From positions 31,650,569-31,714,568 of the forward strand of contig CM043871.1 of assembly GCA_023846275.1 (NCBI GenBank): a DNA stretch of 64,000 bases. Reading direction: 5' to 3'. Position 1 is the stretch's first letter, and the number at the start of each line of letters is the position of its first letter. This stretch comes from Vanilla planifolia. Lineage: Eukaryota; Streptophyta; Magnoliopsida; Asparagales; Orchidaceae. A model generated the notes under the pieces. It was given only the letters and a program-made list of their open reading frames with translations. It did not search any database and had not been told where the DNA came from. Below are positions 36,190-51,100 of the stretch, in pieces. The position numbers and the translations under genes were made by a program.

Positions 36190-39100
36190 GTAGCATTGCA
36201 TTACTATCGAGGACTTGATGTACTTGATATGATAGTTGTAAATTAGACTTTTGTCATTTCCCAGTTGCTGTGTAATTGAGTTTTCGACACCTGAATATGA
36301 AGCTTTTGGCTATTACTTTGCATTGGATCGGAAAAGTTGAAGAGGCATGGATCACTTGCTGGACTTAGATCCTTCATATGCTAAGTAGGAATGGTTTTGT
36401 TAAGATTAAAGACCTACTGTTTCAACTAAAGGAGCACATAAATATGAAGTGGTGCAACTATCAAGCATGTAGAAGTTCTAAGATATTTTTTACAAGTAAG
36501 CGATTCTAAATTACACCAGAAAAATTTATATGCAACTACGAATGCTTGTCCTTGCAAAACATCTCGAAATTTCCTATACTACTATAATTTTCCACGCATT
36601 TAAAAACAAAAAGATAAATAAATGTGTCTTCTTCACTCCAGTTTCCTTTACCATAAAAAAAGTGAGAGAAGTCCTTTAACCAGGGGTTTCCTCAGGACAG
36701 TTAAGCACATAAACAATTTGTGCTTGTTAATGTATATGTGCAACCCCAAAAAATTTTCAACCATTTCAAACAGAATAGCACCTTTAAAACATGCCCATTA
36801 TTCGTGATCAATCAAGGTAATAGACATCTTTGTCAAATTTAATGAAAGTTGGTGCAATTGAGCCATACAAAAGAGCTAAAACCATAGCAAAATAACCAGA
36901 AAACAGGTAAAGAATCAACCTATGAGGTAACACAACACACACCGAGTTTATATGTAGCACACAAGTCATATATCACATGTGAATGCATTGTAGAAGGCTA
37001 TCTAGGCTTCATGTAAATGAATAAGAATACAGCATAGTGATAATTAAAATCAAAACAAAGAACTTTGATCTGCAATTGAATACATGGGTATAGACCAACC
37101 TGCAAGATGAGCATAGACACTTAAAGATAAAAGTGACAACTCAAGTGCTTTTGTTTAGCTTGGATATGAATGTGTATGTTTGTTTGCTTGCCAACCTTTT
37201 ATCTTGTTTAATAAGAAGACTCAGAAAGGAGTTATTTTTGGTAGTTTAGTCAAATTGGCTCATTTTTCAGTTTGAAAGTTTGATTTGTGTGTGCTTGAGA
37301 TTAATCTTGAGTAGAATGCTAAGCTTGCTAGCTAAGAAAGATCTTGCTAAATCTGATTCTTATAATTTAAATCATAGAAGAATAAATTTTCTCAATTGCC
37401 ATGAAAAGCAATGCATAAAAAATGAAAGAAAAATTATTGTCATTGAGGTTTATGTTATTTTATTCCTTTGAGAAAGGAATTCCTCTCAATCAAAGATTGA
37501 ATATAACTCCTCCAATAGCTACAAGCTCAAATTTGGTCATATAGCACAATAATGCTTACCACCACCATAAGAAGTAAAATTTACAGAATTGGGTTAATTC
37601 AAAGGATAGTGTCATTCTCTATTCCCGTTTATCAATAATGCATGTCTAAGCTTGGGAGGACTACTAGTCAAGCTTGAGCCCACCTATTCAAGCTTGGCAA
37701 ATACAATTCGAGCTCACTTGAGTACTAGCTTAGCAAGTACAATGTGAGCTTATGTTTCGGTGAGCTCAAGCTTGACATGTTTGCATCCATGGTAGATATT
37801 CATGCTTGTTAAAGAGTATTGATGTTTTCTTATGAAGCACTCTATTTTTTCTAACCTAGTTATCTTGTTTCTCTTGAAAGTTTTAAAGATTATTATACTT
37901 TCTCTTTGTGGCATTTAATAGTCATGATTTCAAACCATAATGTTGTATTAAGATAAACCTTAAGACTTTACCTTATTAAAATCCTGATCATTTTGGACCC
38001 TCAAGGATAAAGTGATTCTAACTTTAGATCGGATAATCAAAGTTTTACACAGTTATCTATTTTTTTCAATCATCTTGGATGTGTAAGTATAGGTTTATAA
38101 AGCTGTATATCTTTTTTTCATTTGTACATATAATCTTTTGTAAAAAGTATGTGAATCTATTCACATAAGTATTGTTATTTTGATCAAATTTCTGCTTTTT
38201 GAGCTATTCAATCCTAAGTGAGGTTGTTTTATACTGTTTTTATATGAACTGATTTGGCTTATAATTAGTTCATATTGCTTTATCCTGATAAGCATAACAA
38301 AAAAATTTGTAATTTTGTCGTATGATTTTGGATAACCTAGGGTCCTCTTTTTAATAAGAATTTTGTTTCTTAATATAATTTGGATATTTTTTTGAAGATG
38401 TTGGGTATTGTTTCAATGTGTAATTTATGTTTTAAGTGCATTTGTTTTAACGGGTTTGGTTTTCCATTGCCTTTCCATGTGCTTCAAGGTGAACCACAAC
38501 ACCTTTTTCTAGGATAGCTTGACCTGAATTGCCTTTCACTCAAATCTTGTGAAATGTATTAAAATGAATAAAATAAATATATGACCATGTGCCTACATTT
38601 TATTTATCTTAAAGTTATGTATCCTTGTTAGTAGTTTGCTCGATATTTATAAACATCTTCCAGGTACATCAAATCTCCATAAAGAAGGTTTCATCCGAAA
38701 TCCCCACACCACAGTATACTGTCGTTGAAACATATGAAAGAGATTATTCCAGAACTTTTAACCAACCTTCATCTTATTTACGTGGCAGAGGAGGTTTGTT
38801 ACTAATCCCTCTAGGTTGATGTGACTTGCCACTTCAGTTGATTAATAATGCATCTTTTCTCTGATATTTGTTGAAAACATTTCCTCTTTGTAGCAAGGGC
38901 AGAAGTTAGTGATTTTGTAGAGTACGATCTTGACAATGAGGATGAGGACTGGCTTCAAGAACTCAACCGAGAAAGGAAAATTCTTCCACCTGAAAAGTAA
39001 CGTGACTGTTGTTCCCTTAATAATTTTATTTTTAATTTTCTTCTTGTGCATAGAAAGTGCCAGGTTACTGGCATAAATTATTGTACAAGACAAATTTTGA

Positions 39101-42100
39101 TTAATTCAGTTTGATAATGAAGTGCTTTTTCTGTCTTTGTATTTCTTTTGATGACTAAATCAGTACTAAAGTGCTTGAGAGGTGTCAAAAGAGCTGTGCA
39201 TGTGGTTTGAGCATGGTCGGAAGGTCATATAAATTATTGTATCGTTAATTCACTTGCTTATCATCATCATTGGTCATTTCTAGATGCACTATTAAACTGA
39301 ATCATGTAAATTACATGGAATGACAAAAATGTGTAGTAGGTGTATGACATTGTGCATCATGTAAGAAATGTTTATCTTAATGCCAATTTCGTAAGATGAT
39401 TCTTGTTTTTTTTACGAAGCGTATAAGTTGTCATCTACCAATTATAATATATGTTTTCATGCATGGTGAACACTGATTTGCTTTAGATCTCTACAGCCAA
39501 CAAGGACTTCCTTGTGTTGTTGGTTTTTCAGTTCTTCGTATTGTATATTGGCTCATTCACATCTTATGCTTGCCCTTATGATGTCTTCCATAAGCCAGGA
39601 TACTTGACTTGATATTGGAATGAATCTTTTGCTTGATGATGAGCTTTTACTATTTTTTTCATTGAGAAGAAATGTCTATTCTGCCTCCCGCAAGATGAAC
39701 CCAAATTTCTTGGATCTTTTTAAGATCAAACTATGAGGACTCTTGTGTAGCTTCTTATGTTTTAATTGCTAAATTATGCATCTTGGTAGAAGCAAACAGG
39801 ATCCTAATTAGTTATTTATTGATCAACTTTTTTTTTATCACAATAAAAATGCATTTTAATTTGAATTTAGTTAGCTGGTTGCTAGTTTCCATAACATATC
39901 AGTGAGAATCCTCCTTGATTGGTGCTATTGGGGAAATATGCTGGGAAAAATCGATCAACCTTTTTTGGGAGGATAGACTTGCATTTCTTTATAGCTTCTT
40001 ATTTTTTTTTTTAATCAATTATCTTGGTAGTAGCAGTTCTCATTGATCTTTGTAAAAATTGAATTGGGAAGATTTGGGTAAATGCTAATCGAAATTGTTC
40101 AATTGGTATTGTATAAGCAATTAAAAAATCTAACATTTTTTGATGCATTGGTTGGATTCTATTTATCTTGCTACCAACTGCTTTAAAATTTCCATTGACT
40201 CATGTTACTTGGTGCAATGATGGCAAATTTCAATGGTTGGAGTTGCCCAACCAGATTGATTTTTATATTGGTTTTGATTGATCGGGTGACTTCCCCAGTG
40301 CCTAGTGCCCATAGGCTCATAGACCTAGCTACACGAGTGGTTTGACTTTTTTAAACTTCTCTGGCTGTTTGATTTAAGTTGCATTGTCGATCCTAAGTAG
40401 AAGGGATTCAATTGTTGGGGGCAAAGGCATTATAAGCTAACATTTTTCGAGTTTTTGTCATATTAGACGTTAACTTCTAGAATACTGGAATCATTACTTG
40501 ATAGGTTTGAGTTGTTTAGTCTATTCACAATCAGTGACTTAGGGTCTTCCATCCAGCTCATGTAAGACATTTGCTGAACTAGTCTTTGTAGTGCTTCAAA
40601 TGGGTCTTGCCTTGCTGAGTGGCCATTTTTTCAATGTGCTTCATGGGCCTAAGGTGCCAAGAGGTTACTCCAATTTTTTTTGCTTGCCAAGTGAAGCATA
40701 TTTTTTATCTCATTCCTTGAGTATTAGTAGCCAATGGATTGCCTGTGATAGCATTGTTACCACTCCATATGGAAGCCCATAATGTTTTTTCAAGTTTGAC
40801 CTTAATTAAATTGGCTCTATGAGATTCATCAACTTTTTTAGAAACCGCTTCATGAATCACTATTCTTTGACTCAACTAAAGTGAACGCCATAGGGAATCC
40901 TAATGCCAACAGTCACAAGAAGCTAACCTAGATATTTTCTCAATAGGTAAGTATCTTCAACATTTATCACAATATTGCAAAACACCTCTCACCTATGGCT
41001 TGTCTGAATCTCTAGAATCGTTACTTGAGCCTGTTTGACTGTAACTTTTTAATTTCATATATCCTGTTGAGCATTATTATTTATATCATTTTGCAATATA
41101 TGGACACCTTATATTTAGTCACAAAATTTTGTAAAACTATCACCTTGGCACTCTTTTTCAATAAATGCATTGTCATACACAGCATAATTACCTGACTTTG
41201 TGGAGCAATCAATTCATAATGAACTATTTCTGCTCATTGACTAGTACTACTCTTCATTAAGTTCTATAGTCGGTTCTTCTGATTGTGAAACATGAATTAA
41301 AAACTCATCAAGGATTGACCATGATTGAAATCAATACAATCAACTGAATCTGAGCATCCTATATTGACAAAAAAAGCTTGTGTAAAACTGAAAAGTGCTT
41401 ATTGTGTATCACATTTGAGCTCAACTGAACATTAAGGTTGGCAAACCGTGTGTGCTGGCAAAAAGTGTGTTATTTTTGATTCAACTAGCAATGAAGGCAT
41501 CTTGCACAATGCTTAATTTGTTGCCTTGTCCATATTCTGCATGCATAGCAATGTCAGAGAGCAGATGAGTTTAACATATAACTGAAGCAAAATAATAGAT
41601 TCTTTTTTCAGTATATTCTTGTATTCATAGTCATTGTCAATGAACCATAGAAGATAATTTTGTCTCTTGATATATATATATATATATATCTATATCTCAT
41701 TAACACCAAAAATATTTTGGTGTACATGCATTGAACGACAGATTGTGGCCTTAACGGGTGCAAGTTGACCTGAATTCTTAAATTTCTAAACCTTTCCTTT
41801 TCTACTTTATAAATTGGAAATCCATTGTTCACATAGGTGAGCTCACTATCAAAATGACTAGAAGCATAAATAAATGCATTAGCCATGGAAGCTATTTGTG
41901 TTGGTGATACTAAACTTGGTTAATACAAACACCTACATTGAAGTATTTTTTGTAATGTTTTAAAGGGCATGGTAGGTAATATATAATGAATATCAGCCAT
42001 GCTTAGTTTAGTATAATATATTCAGGTTCACATTTAAATATGTAGTAAGAACTATTTTGTTTTCATACTTTTCTACTGCCGAAGGAAAACATGCACTATC

Positions 42101-45100
42101 AAGGTCATAGAAAATGATTTTGTCCATTTAAGTTTCAGCTCCTCCTACAGTTTTGTGCTTCCAGACATTAAGCATTTTATGCAGAAAAATTTAATAAAAC
42201 AGGGATTCCTCCTTAATGGAGCAAAATGAAAATTCTCGTCTCTAATGTTCAGGAATGCTGGATGTTGTACATAGCGGGAAAAGATAGAATAGCTAACGTC
42301 CTCCCAACTATTGGACATTTCTCTTGGGCTGGTGTCCCTGTATCTTCACTTCTTCATGCAAAGCACTTTCAGAATGAAGTAAATTTTTAAAGTTTCAAAT
42401 CAAATTTGTTTAGCTTTCTTTGTACATCAATTTACTAGGTTTTGGCTTTTGAAAATGGTCAATTGTGATGTACAAACTTTGACGTGATTTTTGTTTTGGT
42501 GAAGTTCAATGTGCTGCTTAATAATGTTGTCAACGTAGTTTGATTAAATGCTGATGATGACAAAGGGAGCATACTTATTTTGTGTATTGTATCTCAGCAA
42601 GATGTTTCTGTTCAAGCATTCTATAAATTTTCTGAAAATTTATTTGGCCTTATGCTAATGCCTAATTTTCATTGTTGTTATCTATTTACACAAATGCATG
42701 TCCTACCCACAGATTTGAGAATTTGCTATTTAAACTGGAGGTTCTTGATCATAAAGCCCGAGAGAAAGCTGGTACACTACAACTTACATTCATCTCTCCA
42801 GTTCCAGTTTTTCTGCAGCTTGATGCTGCAGCAGAGGTCATTTCTAACATTTTGTTTCTTTAATTAAATCCTGGCAATTGCTCCTGAAGCTACCTTGATG
42901 TAACGTTATAATAGGACATATTAGAACTTATTGTTAGTTGAACATGTTATTAAATTCAGTTAGTGAGATCATCTGTCTTTTGCGATCTATGTTAGCATGG
43001 TTAATGGGATGAATAGTGCTTCTTAGGAATTAAGTTCAATTTCAATCTGCTAAACATTGCTTTTAGGTTAAATATGGATGTTAAAATCAGCCTGTTTCCC
43101 ATTTAACATATTTCCATGCGACACCTTAATGTGAGCGTACCTACATGACGAAGTGTGGTCCTATGGTTATTCCCTCCTGAAACTTAGTATAAAGTGCAAC
43201 AACAATGATAATAACCATAACAATAAACCTTGGTTTGATGAAGGAGGGTCAGGTAGTTTTAAGTGCTTAAGTATTAGAAGATAAACATGTGGAGAAAGTG
43301 CTTTTTCATCCTTGGGACAAGGCAAAGGTATCTTTTAGTTTGGCTTGAATAGTAACACAATTTGATGAAAAAGCTGTCTACTTGTGTGTCGTTTGATGCA
43401 GAATAAGTGTCAATATCGAAGATTGACTAAAGTCATTCTGCTATTTTAAATCTTTTTTAGAAATCAAGTTTTGAGCATTCATGGTTGCATACACAATGAG
43501 CATTATTTTCTAAAGCAAAATTTAACCTTTTTAAAGTTTGAGATCGAATTGAACTAAAGAATTAATTTGTTCTTGTGTTCAAACAAATCGGACTTAAAGG
43601 AGTTTTGAAAACACAATAAATTAGTTTGCATATAATTTAGGAGTTCTCACATGTGTAGAATAAGTTAAAGGTTTGCAAGTTTGATACTAGAAAATCACAC
43701 TAATAAAAAATCCAAGGAAGAAGAATTGGACCCAAGTTGATGTCTAAAAATCTGAAAAATGACTTTTTGTTATAAATCATGTATGGTTTAAGAAATCATT
43801 GGATATGGGTTTTAGAACCTTAAGTTACTTTTTGGTAAATTTTAGAAATTCTTATAACATATTTTGTGTTGTTAAAGTTGAAAGCTCGGTCTATGAATTT
43901 TCATATTTTGGACTTCAGAAGGCCGCAGAGATTTTTAATAATTGTTGTGGAAGAGGTCATGAGAAAACTAGGGTATGTGAAGGGATCAAGATTGTGAGGA
44001 ATTTTTAAGGGGTGATGTGGAAGATGGTTGGGCCTTACTTCCATTTTAGCCCCTGTTCCTCATCCCCACGTAGGCTTAGCCATCACGATCAACAAGGATT
44101 TAGTTTTGAATAGAACTTGACTAAGAATTAAAGTGCATAAATCTAATCTTCATTAATCAATAATGGCCTATTTTTTATGTGCTCATGACTCTTATGTATA
44201 GGATTTCTCCTTGGTTTGGAGGCTCTCCTTATAAGATAGGCATGGAATAATTGTAAATAAAGATTGTAATGTATTATAAAAGCTATGGAATTTGAAACAT
44301 ATATTTGTGTTGAATTGGATCAAATCATATGATGTTGATAAAATTTAGAATTTGGACAATACAAATTGTGTAGTTTATAGTATAGTAGTTGCCAAGGTGG
44401 CAAGGTGTAATTTTCTTTTTAGGAAAGACTGGGCAATGGATTGTGGAGCCTTTAAACTTATTGGGCAATGGATGGTGGAGCCTTTAAACTTATTGTGGAT
44501 ATCTCGAGGAACAGCTTGTGGAGCTTTGGGACTTGTCGTGGAGGTTTGTAGGAAATTTTGAATGAGCAATATTAGAGAGCCCATAGAACTCAAAGGTCTA
44601 GCCAAATGTTTTATAAAATTGCCAAAGCCCTTAAGAGGGAGAGAACACAGTCTATGAAGAACTTCTATCATAACTCAATATAATTTTAGGATTGGTATTC
44701 GAGAAATATGAAGCTCATGATCAAGACCATTTGGCTAAGAAAATGGAAGTGACTTGGAAAAACAATCCTAAGAGCATGCCATCATTTTAGAATATATTTG
44801 TTGAGTCCACTAGAGCAAATCAAGGTAAGATTTAAAGGAGCTGTAGGATTCAATGCATTGTGTGAATAGTGGAAGTGGATTACTACCTTCAATATTTTGA
44901 TTTGTGGAATTTCAATTTTATTGGTATATTTGGTTATTTAGGTAATAGATTTATTAGTCGATTGTTTTTATTTTTGCAAATATGGCAAGATAAAATTGAT
45001 AATAAACTACATAGATGGAGGGTAGCATTGTGAGTGCTCTATTTTTTTTTTTTTTTTGATATTAGCTTTTGGTTCTAAAACTAAAGCCAAAAATGAAAAA

Positions 45101-48100
45101 AATAGTTACACTTGTTTACTTATTTGTGTAAGTCTACTTGCACTTGTGTTGTGCAAATCCTAGGAACTCATGCTCTCAATTGACAAACATTGAAGATGCT
45201 ACAACGACATTCAACCCACTCAATGTTGATGAAGGGCAAGATGTGACCGACCTAAGTGTTTACTGTTTCTGTGAGTCAATGGAGTGTTAAGGGAGTAAAG
45301 TAATTGTCACGCCCCGCCTAAACTATCACTATAATCTACTGATAAAATCAGCTAATCAGAGCATAGCAGCATATAATTGAGGACACAACTGTAAAACTAG
45401 GCGAGGGTGACGCAAACAAAATAAAACTGTTACCTTTATAATCAACAGCAACTTCAATATATGCATACCTGTCACTTGGGAAATCCTGTACAAAAATTAC
45501 AAAAACCGAAATAACAGATACGTTTGTACAAAGTCCCATACCATCCTAAGCACCTTCTCTCTGTGAATCAGTGGCATGTCCTGTAATGTAAGCAGGGGAA
45601 ATGAGCTTATAAAGCCCAGTAGGTGAATGCTATGGCTACAAGGATATAACATGATGAATATCTAACAACATGCTATAACTCAAATGTAAATATGGCAAAG
45701 ATAAATCTGAAATCAGCATGCAATGAATCAAGCAAAATATGCAATTCATTTCTTCTTCTTTTCAATTCTTTTTTTTTTCCTTATTCATCATTTTTTTTTC
45801 TTTTCTTGCTGGGTCCCAGACTTTCCCCATGATCCACATCCCTCATCCCTATCATATCATATCACATCTCTATGGCATCTATCTCATCTAGAGACCATTG
45901 CCCGTAGGCATATCGTGGCTGGCCAAGCCTATCACGTCGGACCATCTCCGTATCTCAGCCCTGCACAAAGTGCTAGCCATATACGAGATGTCTCGATCTC
46001 TATCACGTCGGACCATCTCCGTATCTCAGCCCTGCACAAAGTGCTAGCCATATACGAGATGTCTCGATCTCATCATATCCCTCCGCACCCAGCCCTGCAC
46101 AAAGTACTAGCAATGCGGGGGAGGTCTCTATGCCATCTCATCATGCCCAGCATCCTGTGCTGGTGCTCATATGTCCGGGGACTACTGGGATGCGATCTAG
46201 GGTCAATTCTTTTTTTTTTTTTTTTTTTTTACTTTTCTTTTTAGGGAATTTAACCCTTTAAGAGGCATAATCGATACCTCTACACATTTTCTTTGGCATG
46301 CTTTACATTTTACTATACCATAGTATCATATTGCAAATTCTCATTTCATTTTCATATAATGCCATAATATTTCAAAGCCATGCTTTTATAATAAAATAAC
46401 AATCACTACTTACATTACTATTTAAATAAATTCACCTATCTGAGGTCCTGAGGGTCCTGCCATTCTTTGGCCTCTTCCCCTTCCCCTTCCTCTTCTTCTC
46501 ATTTCTTTCAATTACAAAGTGCTGTCAGAGTTTGCTTTCTTCACACTTATGCAGCCTCTTCTATCTGTTCTTCTCGCTTGGACTTGCTTTTGGTTCCTCG
46601 TGCACGACTCCCCCTTTTTAACACGGAGGCTGTCGGCGACCGCTGCACGGTTCAGAAATTCCCCTCGGATCAAGCCGACACTCGCATGCAACCCTCCTTT
46701 CTCGGCACGGAAAACGAGAAAGGGCTGCACCGCAAAAATTTCTTTTTCCCTTTGCTGTCTGCGGTTTCCCTGGCTCGGGATGCAAAAAGGAGAAGGCTGC
46801 ACAACAACCCGAAAATCCCAAAAATCCCGTAAAGACCTTTCTAAAAAAAAACTTTCCCCTCTACGGTTCGAGGAGAGAGAAAATGTCTCGGGAAAGAGAA
46901 AAGGGCTCGGAACTTACCCGGTTCCCCTCCTCGCTGAGCTCGGGACCTGAAATCGCCGCTGCCGGACTACTCCCTTCTTCCGATTTTTCGTCGGGACGGA
47001 GACTGCTGCGGGGAAAAAAAAAAACCCTCGATCCCTACTCCTCTTTTTCTCCGCTGCTTCGCATGGTTCGGCACGAAGGACCGCCGTCCTTAACCCTTTT
47101 TTTCTCTCGGGGTCGGGGCGTACGGGCGCACGCGGCATCGTCGGATCGCCTCGCGTCCGACGCCCGTGCGTCCTTTCTTCTTTTCTTTTTTTTTTTTTTC
47201 CAGGATATTACAGTGCGTCCTTTCTTCTTTTCTTTTTTTTTTTTTTTCCAGGATATTACAGTAATGAGCTGGGGATGGTGCTTAATGGCCTAGAAACCAT
47301 CACAATTTAGCAAGTCATCTGTCTCTCATGTTTTGTCACCAATTATAGGACTATGAAGCTCTATTGGCTGGCCTACTACTTAGGAAGGGCTTATTTGTCA
47401 AGTTTATAATAATTTTCTTTGACTCTTAGCTCATTGCCAACCAAGTTAGAGAGTTGTTTGATAACTGTCATTCAACACTCAAGAAGTATGAGGAACAAGC
47501 CTAAAGGTTGCTCTTAGCTTTCGACCTTGTGAACTTACAATAAATCTGTTGTGAGTATAGTGTCATTGTGGATGATCTTACCAACTAGGGACTTGATCCA
47601 TCCATTTTTAGCTGTTCGTCCCAAGCGCAAGTCAGCCTAAATTTCTGCAGGTATCATGGCATCCGAAATATATAGAATCCTTGATTGACCCAACTCTTCC
47701 TTCCCTTGATGATGTACAACATCTAAGAGCCCAAGTTGTTAGGTATCATTTGATAAATGGAACTCTCTATCATAAAGGCTATCTTGACCCAATCCTTTGT
47801 TGTGTCAAAAAGGTAAAGCAACTCAAATTCTTGAAGTTCAATCTGAAAAGTGTCATAATCACTTATGGTGTACACTAGCTTCAAAGATTCTTCAACAGGG
47901 CTTTTGTTGGGATTGCTTATAACTTCATCTATTGATGTCACAATTGTCAGATTCATGCAAGCATCCCAACCTTAGTCAATTGGATCTTTACAATCAATTG
48001 ACATGGCCTTTTGTAATTTGGAAGACTTTTTAGGCCCATTCCCTCTTCTTAATTGCCTCAGGGAGCCACAGACGTCTTCTTTTACTTGTGGACTGTCTTA

Positions 48101-51100
48101 CCGAATGGATTGATTTAAAACTCATGATTGAACAAACAACGACTAAGTTTTGTAAATTCTTTTGGTCCAAGACCTTTTATAGGTTTGGGGTTTTGTTCGC
48201 CATTGTAACTGATAATGCAATAATTCATTGAGTTGAGGATTTGCAAGAGTTTTGTCAATTTTTCTTATGACATGGATAAAGTATGCCTTTGTGGGGCAGT
48301 CGAGAACAAATAGACAAGTCGGCGTTGCCATTAATTTTCTTATGAAAATCTTGGAGCCAAACATAGATTCATTCAAGGGAAAGTTGATTAACCAATTGCT
48401 GATTCCCTTTTAGGCCTACAAGATAACTCTGTCCTCAACAATGGGCAAATGCCTCTTTTGCTATCTTACCGGACTAAGGCTGTAGTTTTTGTGGAGCTTG
48501 ACTTTTCTATGCAATAAGCTCAAGTTGCCCTTAATGGGGAAGGCAATCCATCTTTAATTGGTTTGAACTAAATGATGGGGATTGAGCTCTTAAGTTTGAT
48601 GTTCTCTAGGAGAAATAACTTTATGCCACTATGAAATAGGAAGAGAGAAGTTTTTTATTGAAAAATATTATAAGCAAGTTTGTTAGCACACCTTCTCTTA
48701 TGACCATCTAGTATTATGCAAATGTGAACTCTCTCATCGCCAACAAGTCCACTTCTAATTGGGATGTTGTGTGTATATAATCAAAGCATGACTAGCCTAG
48801 ACACATGTAAACTTCAGACAAAAGACCGCAATAAACTCTCTTAGACTTGGAGCAATGACAACCTTAAGCTGTATTATTAGTAGACTTTGTCATCTTATGC
48901 AACTCTCTTTGGAAGGATTCAATAAAATTGCTCTTCCACCATCATAATCTTATTGAGTCTCCATTTGATTTTTTCCTAAGTTTATGTTTTCTCGCTATAT
49001 TCAACTAATCCTTGGCCAATGACTTGATCGTCTTTGTGATGACCCCTTGCACCCTTTTGGGGTCCCTTGTATAGATAGGCCAACACCTAAGCTTGCTTTT
49101 ATGTTTGGGAATTGTGATATGAGATTTGGAGTGGTTCATTAGGTATGTCCTTCCCAAGTTATTCATGGTTGTGCAATCATCTTAATAGTCTTGAGCAATA
49201 TAACCCGCAACATGTACATGTTTCCTGAGCCTTGGTTTGCACTGATTTTTATTCCACAATTCTTGAGCAACATATGTTGTGACCCGTATGTGCTACCTAA
49301 GCCTCGAACTGTCTTGATTTCTATTGCGCAATCATTTTGCAACGGAAGTTGAAACTCGTATGTGCTACCCATGCCTAGTGCTGTCTTGAGTTTTGTCATG
49401 CAATCCTTGAGCAATCTAAGCTGTGGTTTATATGCATTGTCGTTCTAAGTTTTGTTGTGCAGCCTGAGTAGCACTAGTCAGCCCAAGTTGTGAACCATCT
49501 CAAGTTATAATGTGCAATTCCATCAAGCAACATAAACCGCAATCTGCACGTATAGCATGAGCTTTAAGCTACAAACATAAAGCTTCGAGGCCATAGGTGA
49601 ATTCTAAGGACCTTAGTGTTGACTTTTTATTGGGATGTTCCCTTGTGCAAGCCTAAAATCACCTTGTGATTTCTTGCTCAGTTTTGATCTATATTGTTAT
49701 TAAGAGATCCACTAGTCTTGTGTCAGTTACTCTTATATGATAGGATTAGAAAAATGCCCTTATTTGAGTTAACTTGTAATGCAAGTCTGTCATTTAATTG
49801 CTCTATTAGCATCCCTTATGGTGGTTTGAAGACCAACCAACATTGACGATATGAAAACTCAAAAGACTAGGATGAGATATAGTATGTACTCAAGGATGGG
49901 AAAATTATCTTCCTTATAAAGTTAATACCCACATACATTTAGAGTCAAAAAGAGAAAGCAAAAAAAAAATATCTACATGTCTTACTAAACTATGTCACCC
50001 TCTAGCCATTTTTGTACCTCCTTGTAGTTCTCTTGGGCTATAGTTAGCATAGCATGCTCCAAAAACTTAGAATCTAGGCATGTTTCCTAAACTATGTTGA
50101 GTGTCTAGACCTTCCTTATAACTCTCTTGTGTGTCAAATGTGACACTGTTAATGAGGTCCTTTTGCAATAAATCTCATAGTGACTAACATTGTAAAAGCT
50201 TCCCATTCTATGATTGTAGGCTTTGCCTTTTTTGAAGGATCTAGCATTAGATTTTTTGTAGCAAAAATTCTTGCATCAACCATTCATTTTTTATAAAATC
50301 ATAACCTCATTTTGAAGTTTGGTCATTTTCTTTGCATCTCCTTTTTGTGCAGAGATTTGGCCTTCTCTTTTCTTTTTGTTCTATCTTTAATCTTTTTGTT
50401 CTAGTCGACTATAGAACTCTTTTTTAAGCTTATCAAGTCTTGTCATGCCCTTTGTCTATGTGTTTGGATGGTGACTTGGAGTCTTACCAAATCCTAGTTC
50501 ATTTGCATCATTACCTGATCGATTAATTCATTGATGTCCATTATTTTTTCTCCTTGATTTTCGTGAAATGTAAATAGGGAAAATCGCTCATTTATGGTTT
50601 TGTAGTCAGTGTTGTTCTTGGTGCTTGCCCCAGTGGAAACTCTCTGAGAAACTGTTAAGAGCCATCCATGTCAACTTCTATCATGCTCATTTGTCTCATT
50701 TCTATGATGGCATATCATTATTGCTTAGCTCCTTACATATAAACTCCTAGTTCATTAGCTTTTTTTGCACCCTACTTATACCTTCCTATGGGACCTTCTA
50801 TAGGCTTGGGTTTGGCTTTAGGAATTATTATCATTGTAGAGGTAAGAGGCGACATGCAATCCACATGCAGGATGATTGTCACCATTTTCCTTACTAGTGT
50901 CTTTGGTTGTCCTTGGGAGACTCCGAGAAAGTTCATACCCTTTTGTGTCTTCATGGTGCATTTAGGTGTTGGTGAGATTGCTCTAACTCTCTTAGCTTTT
51001 TGGTAGTGTAGATATCGATACATTCTCTTGGTATGTCTTTTCTCACTTTACTCTTCTTCCTTATGTTGTCATCTTACATTTGCAAGAACAAGTGTCATGT

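Larger units (their letters stand above)
45300..47265. mobile_element. Solo LTR of a Ty3/gypsy element (Del/Tekay-like) with target duplication
   Basis: The LTR spans 45,305-47,260 (1,956 bp). It begins TGTCACGCCCCG and ends GGATATTACA, so it has the TG...CA ends of an LTR. It is flanked by the 5-bp direct repeat GTAAT at 45,300-45,304 and 47,261-47,265, the usual length for these elements. No internal coding DNA and no second LTR lie between the flanks, so it is a solo LTR left by LTR-LTR recombination. TGTCACGCCCC starts are common in Del/Tekay chromoviruses, which is the basis of the lineage guess. The right half is GC-rich (46,500-47,170). The intact target duplication suggests it is younger than the surrounding fossils. 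Confidence 0.85.

Noticed and set aside
45723-46244. 173-codon open frame
   Set aside because: It consists of T runs and the 71-bp duplication inside the LTR; the repeated peptide simply mirrors the DNA repeat.
46467-47293. Overlapping ORFs of 121-143 codons on both strands
   Set aside because: They lie inside the GC-rich half of the solo LTR, overlap in several frames and match nothing recognisable.
49163-49414. Minus-strand ORF with repeated peptide
   Set aside because: The open frame comes from the 70-bp minisatellite and has no start context or family.
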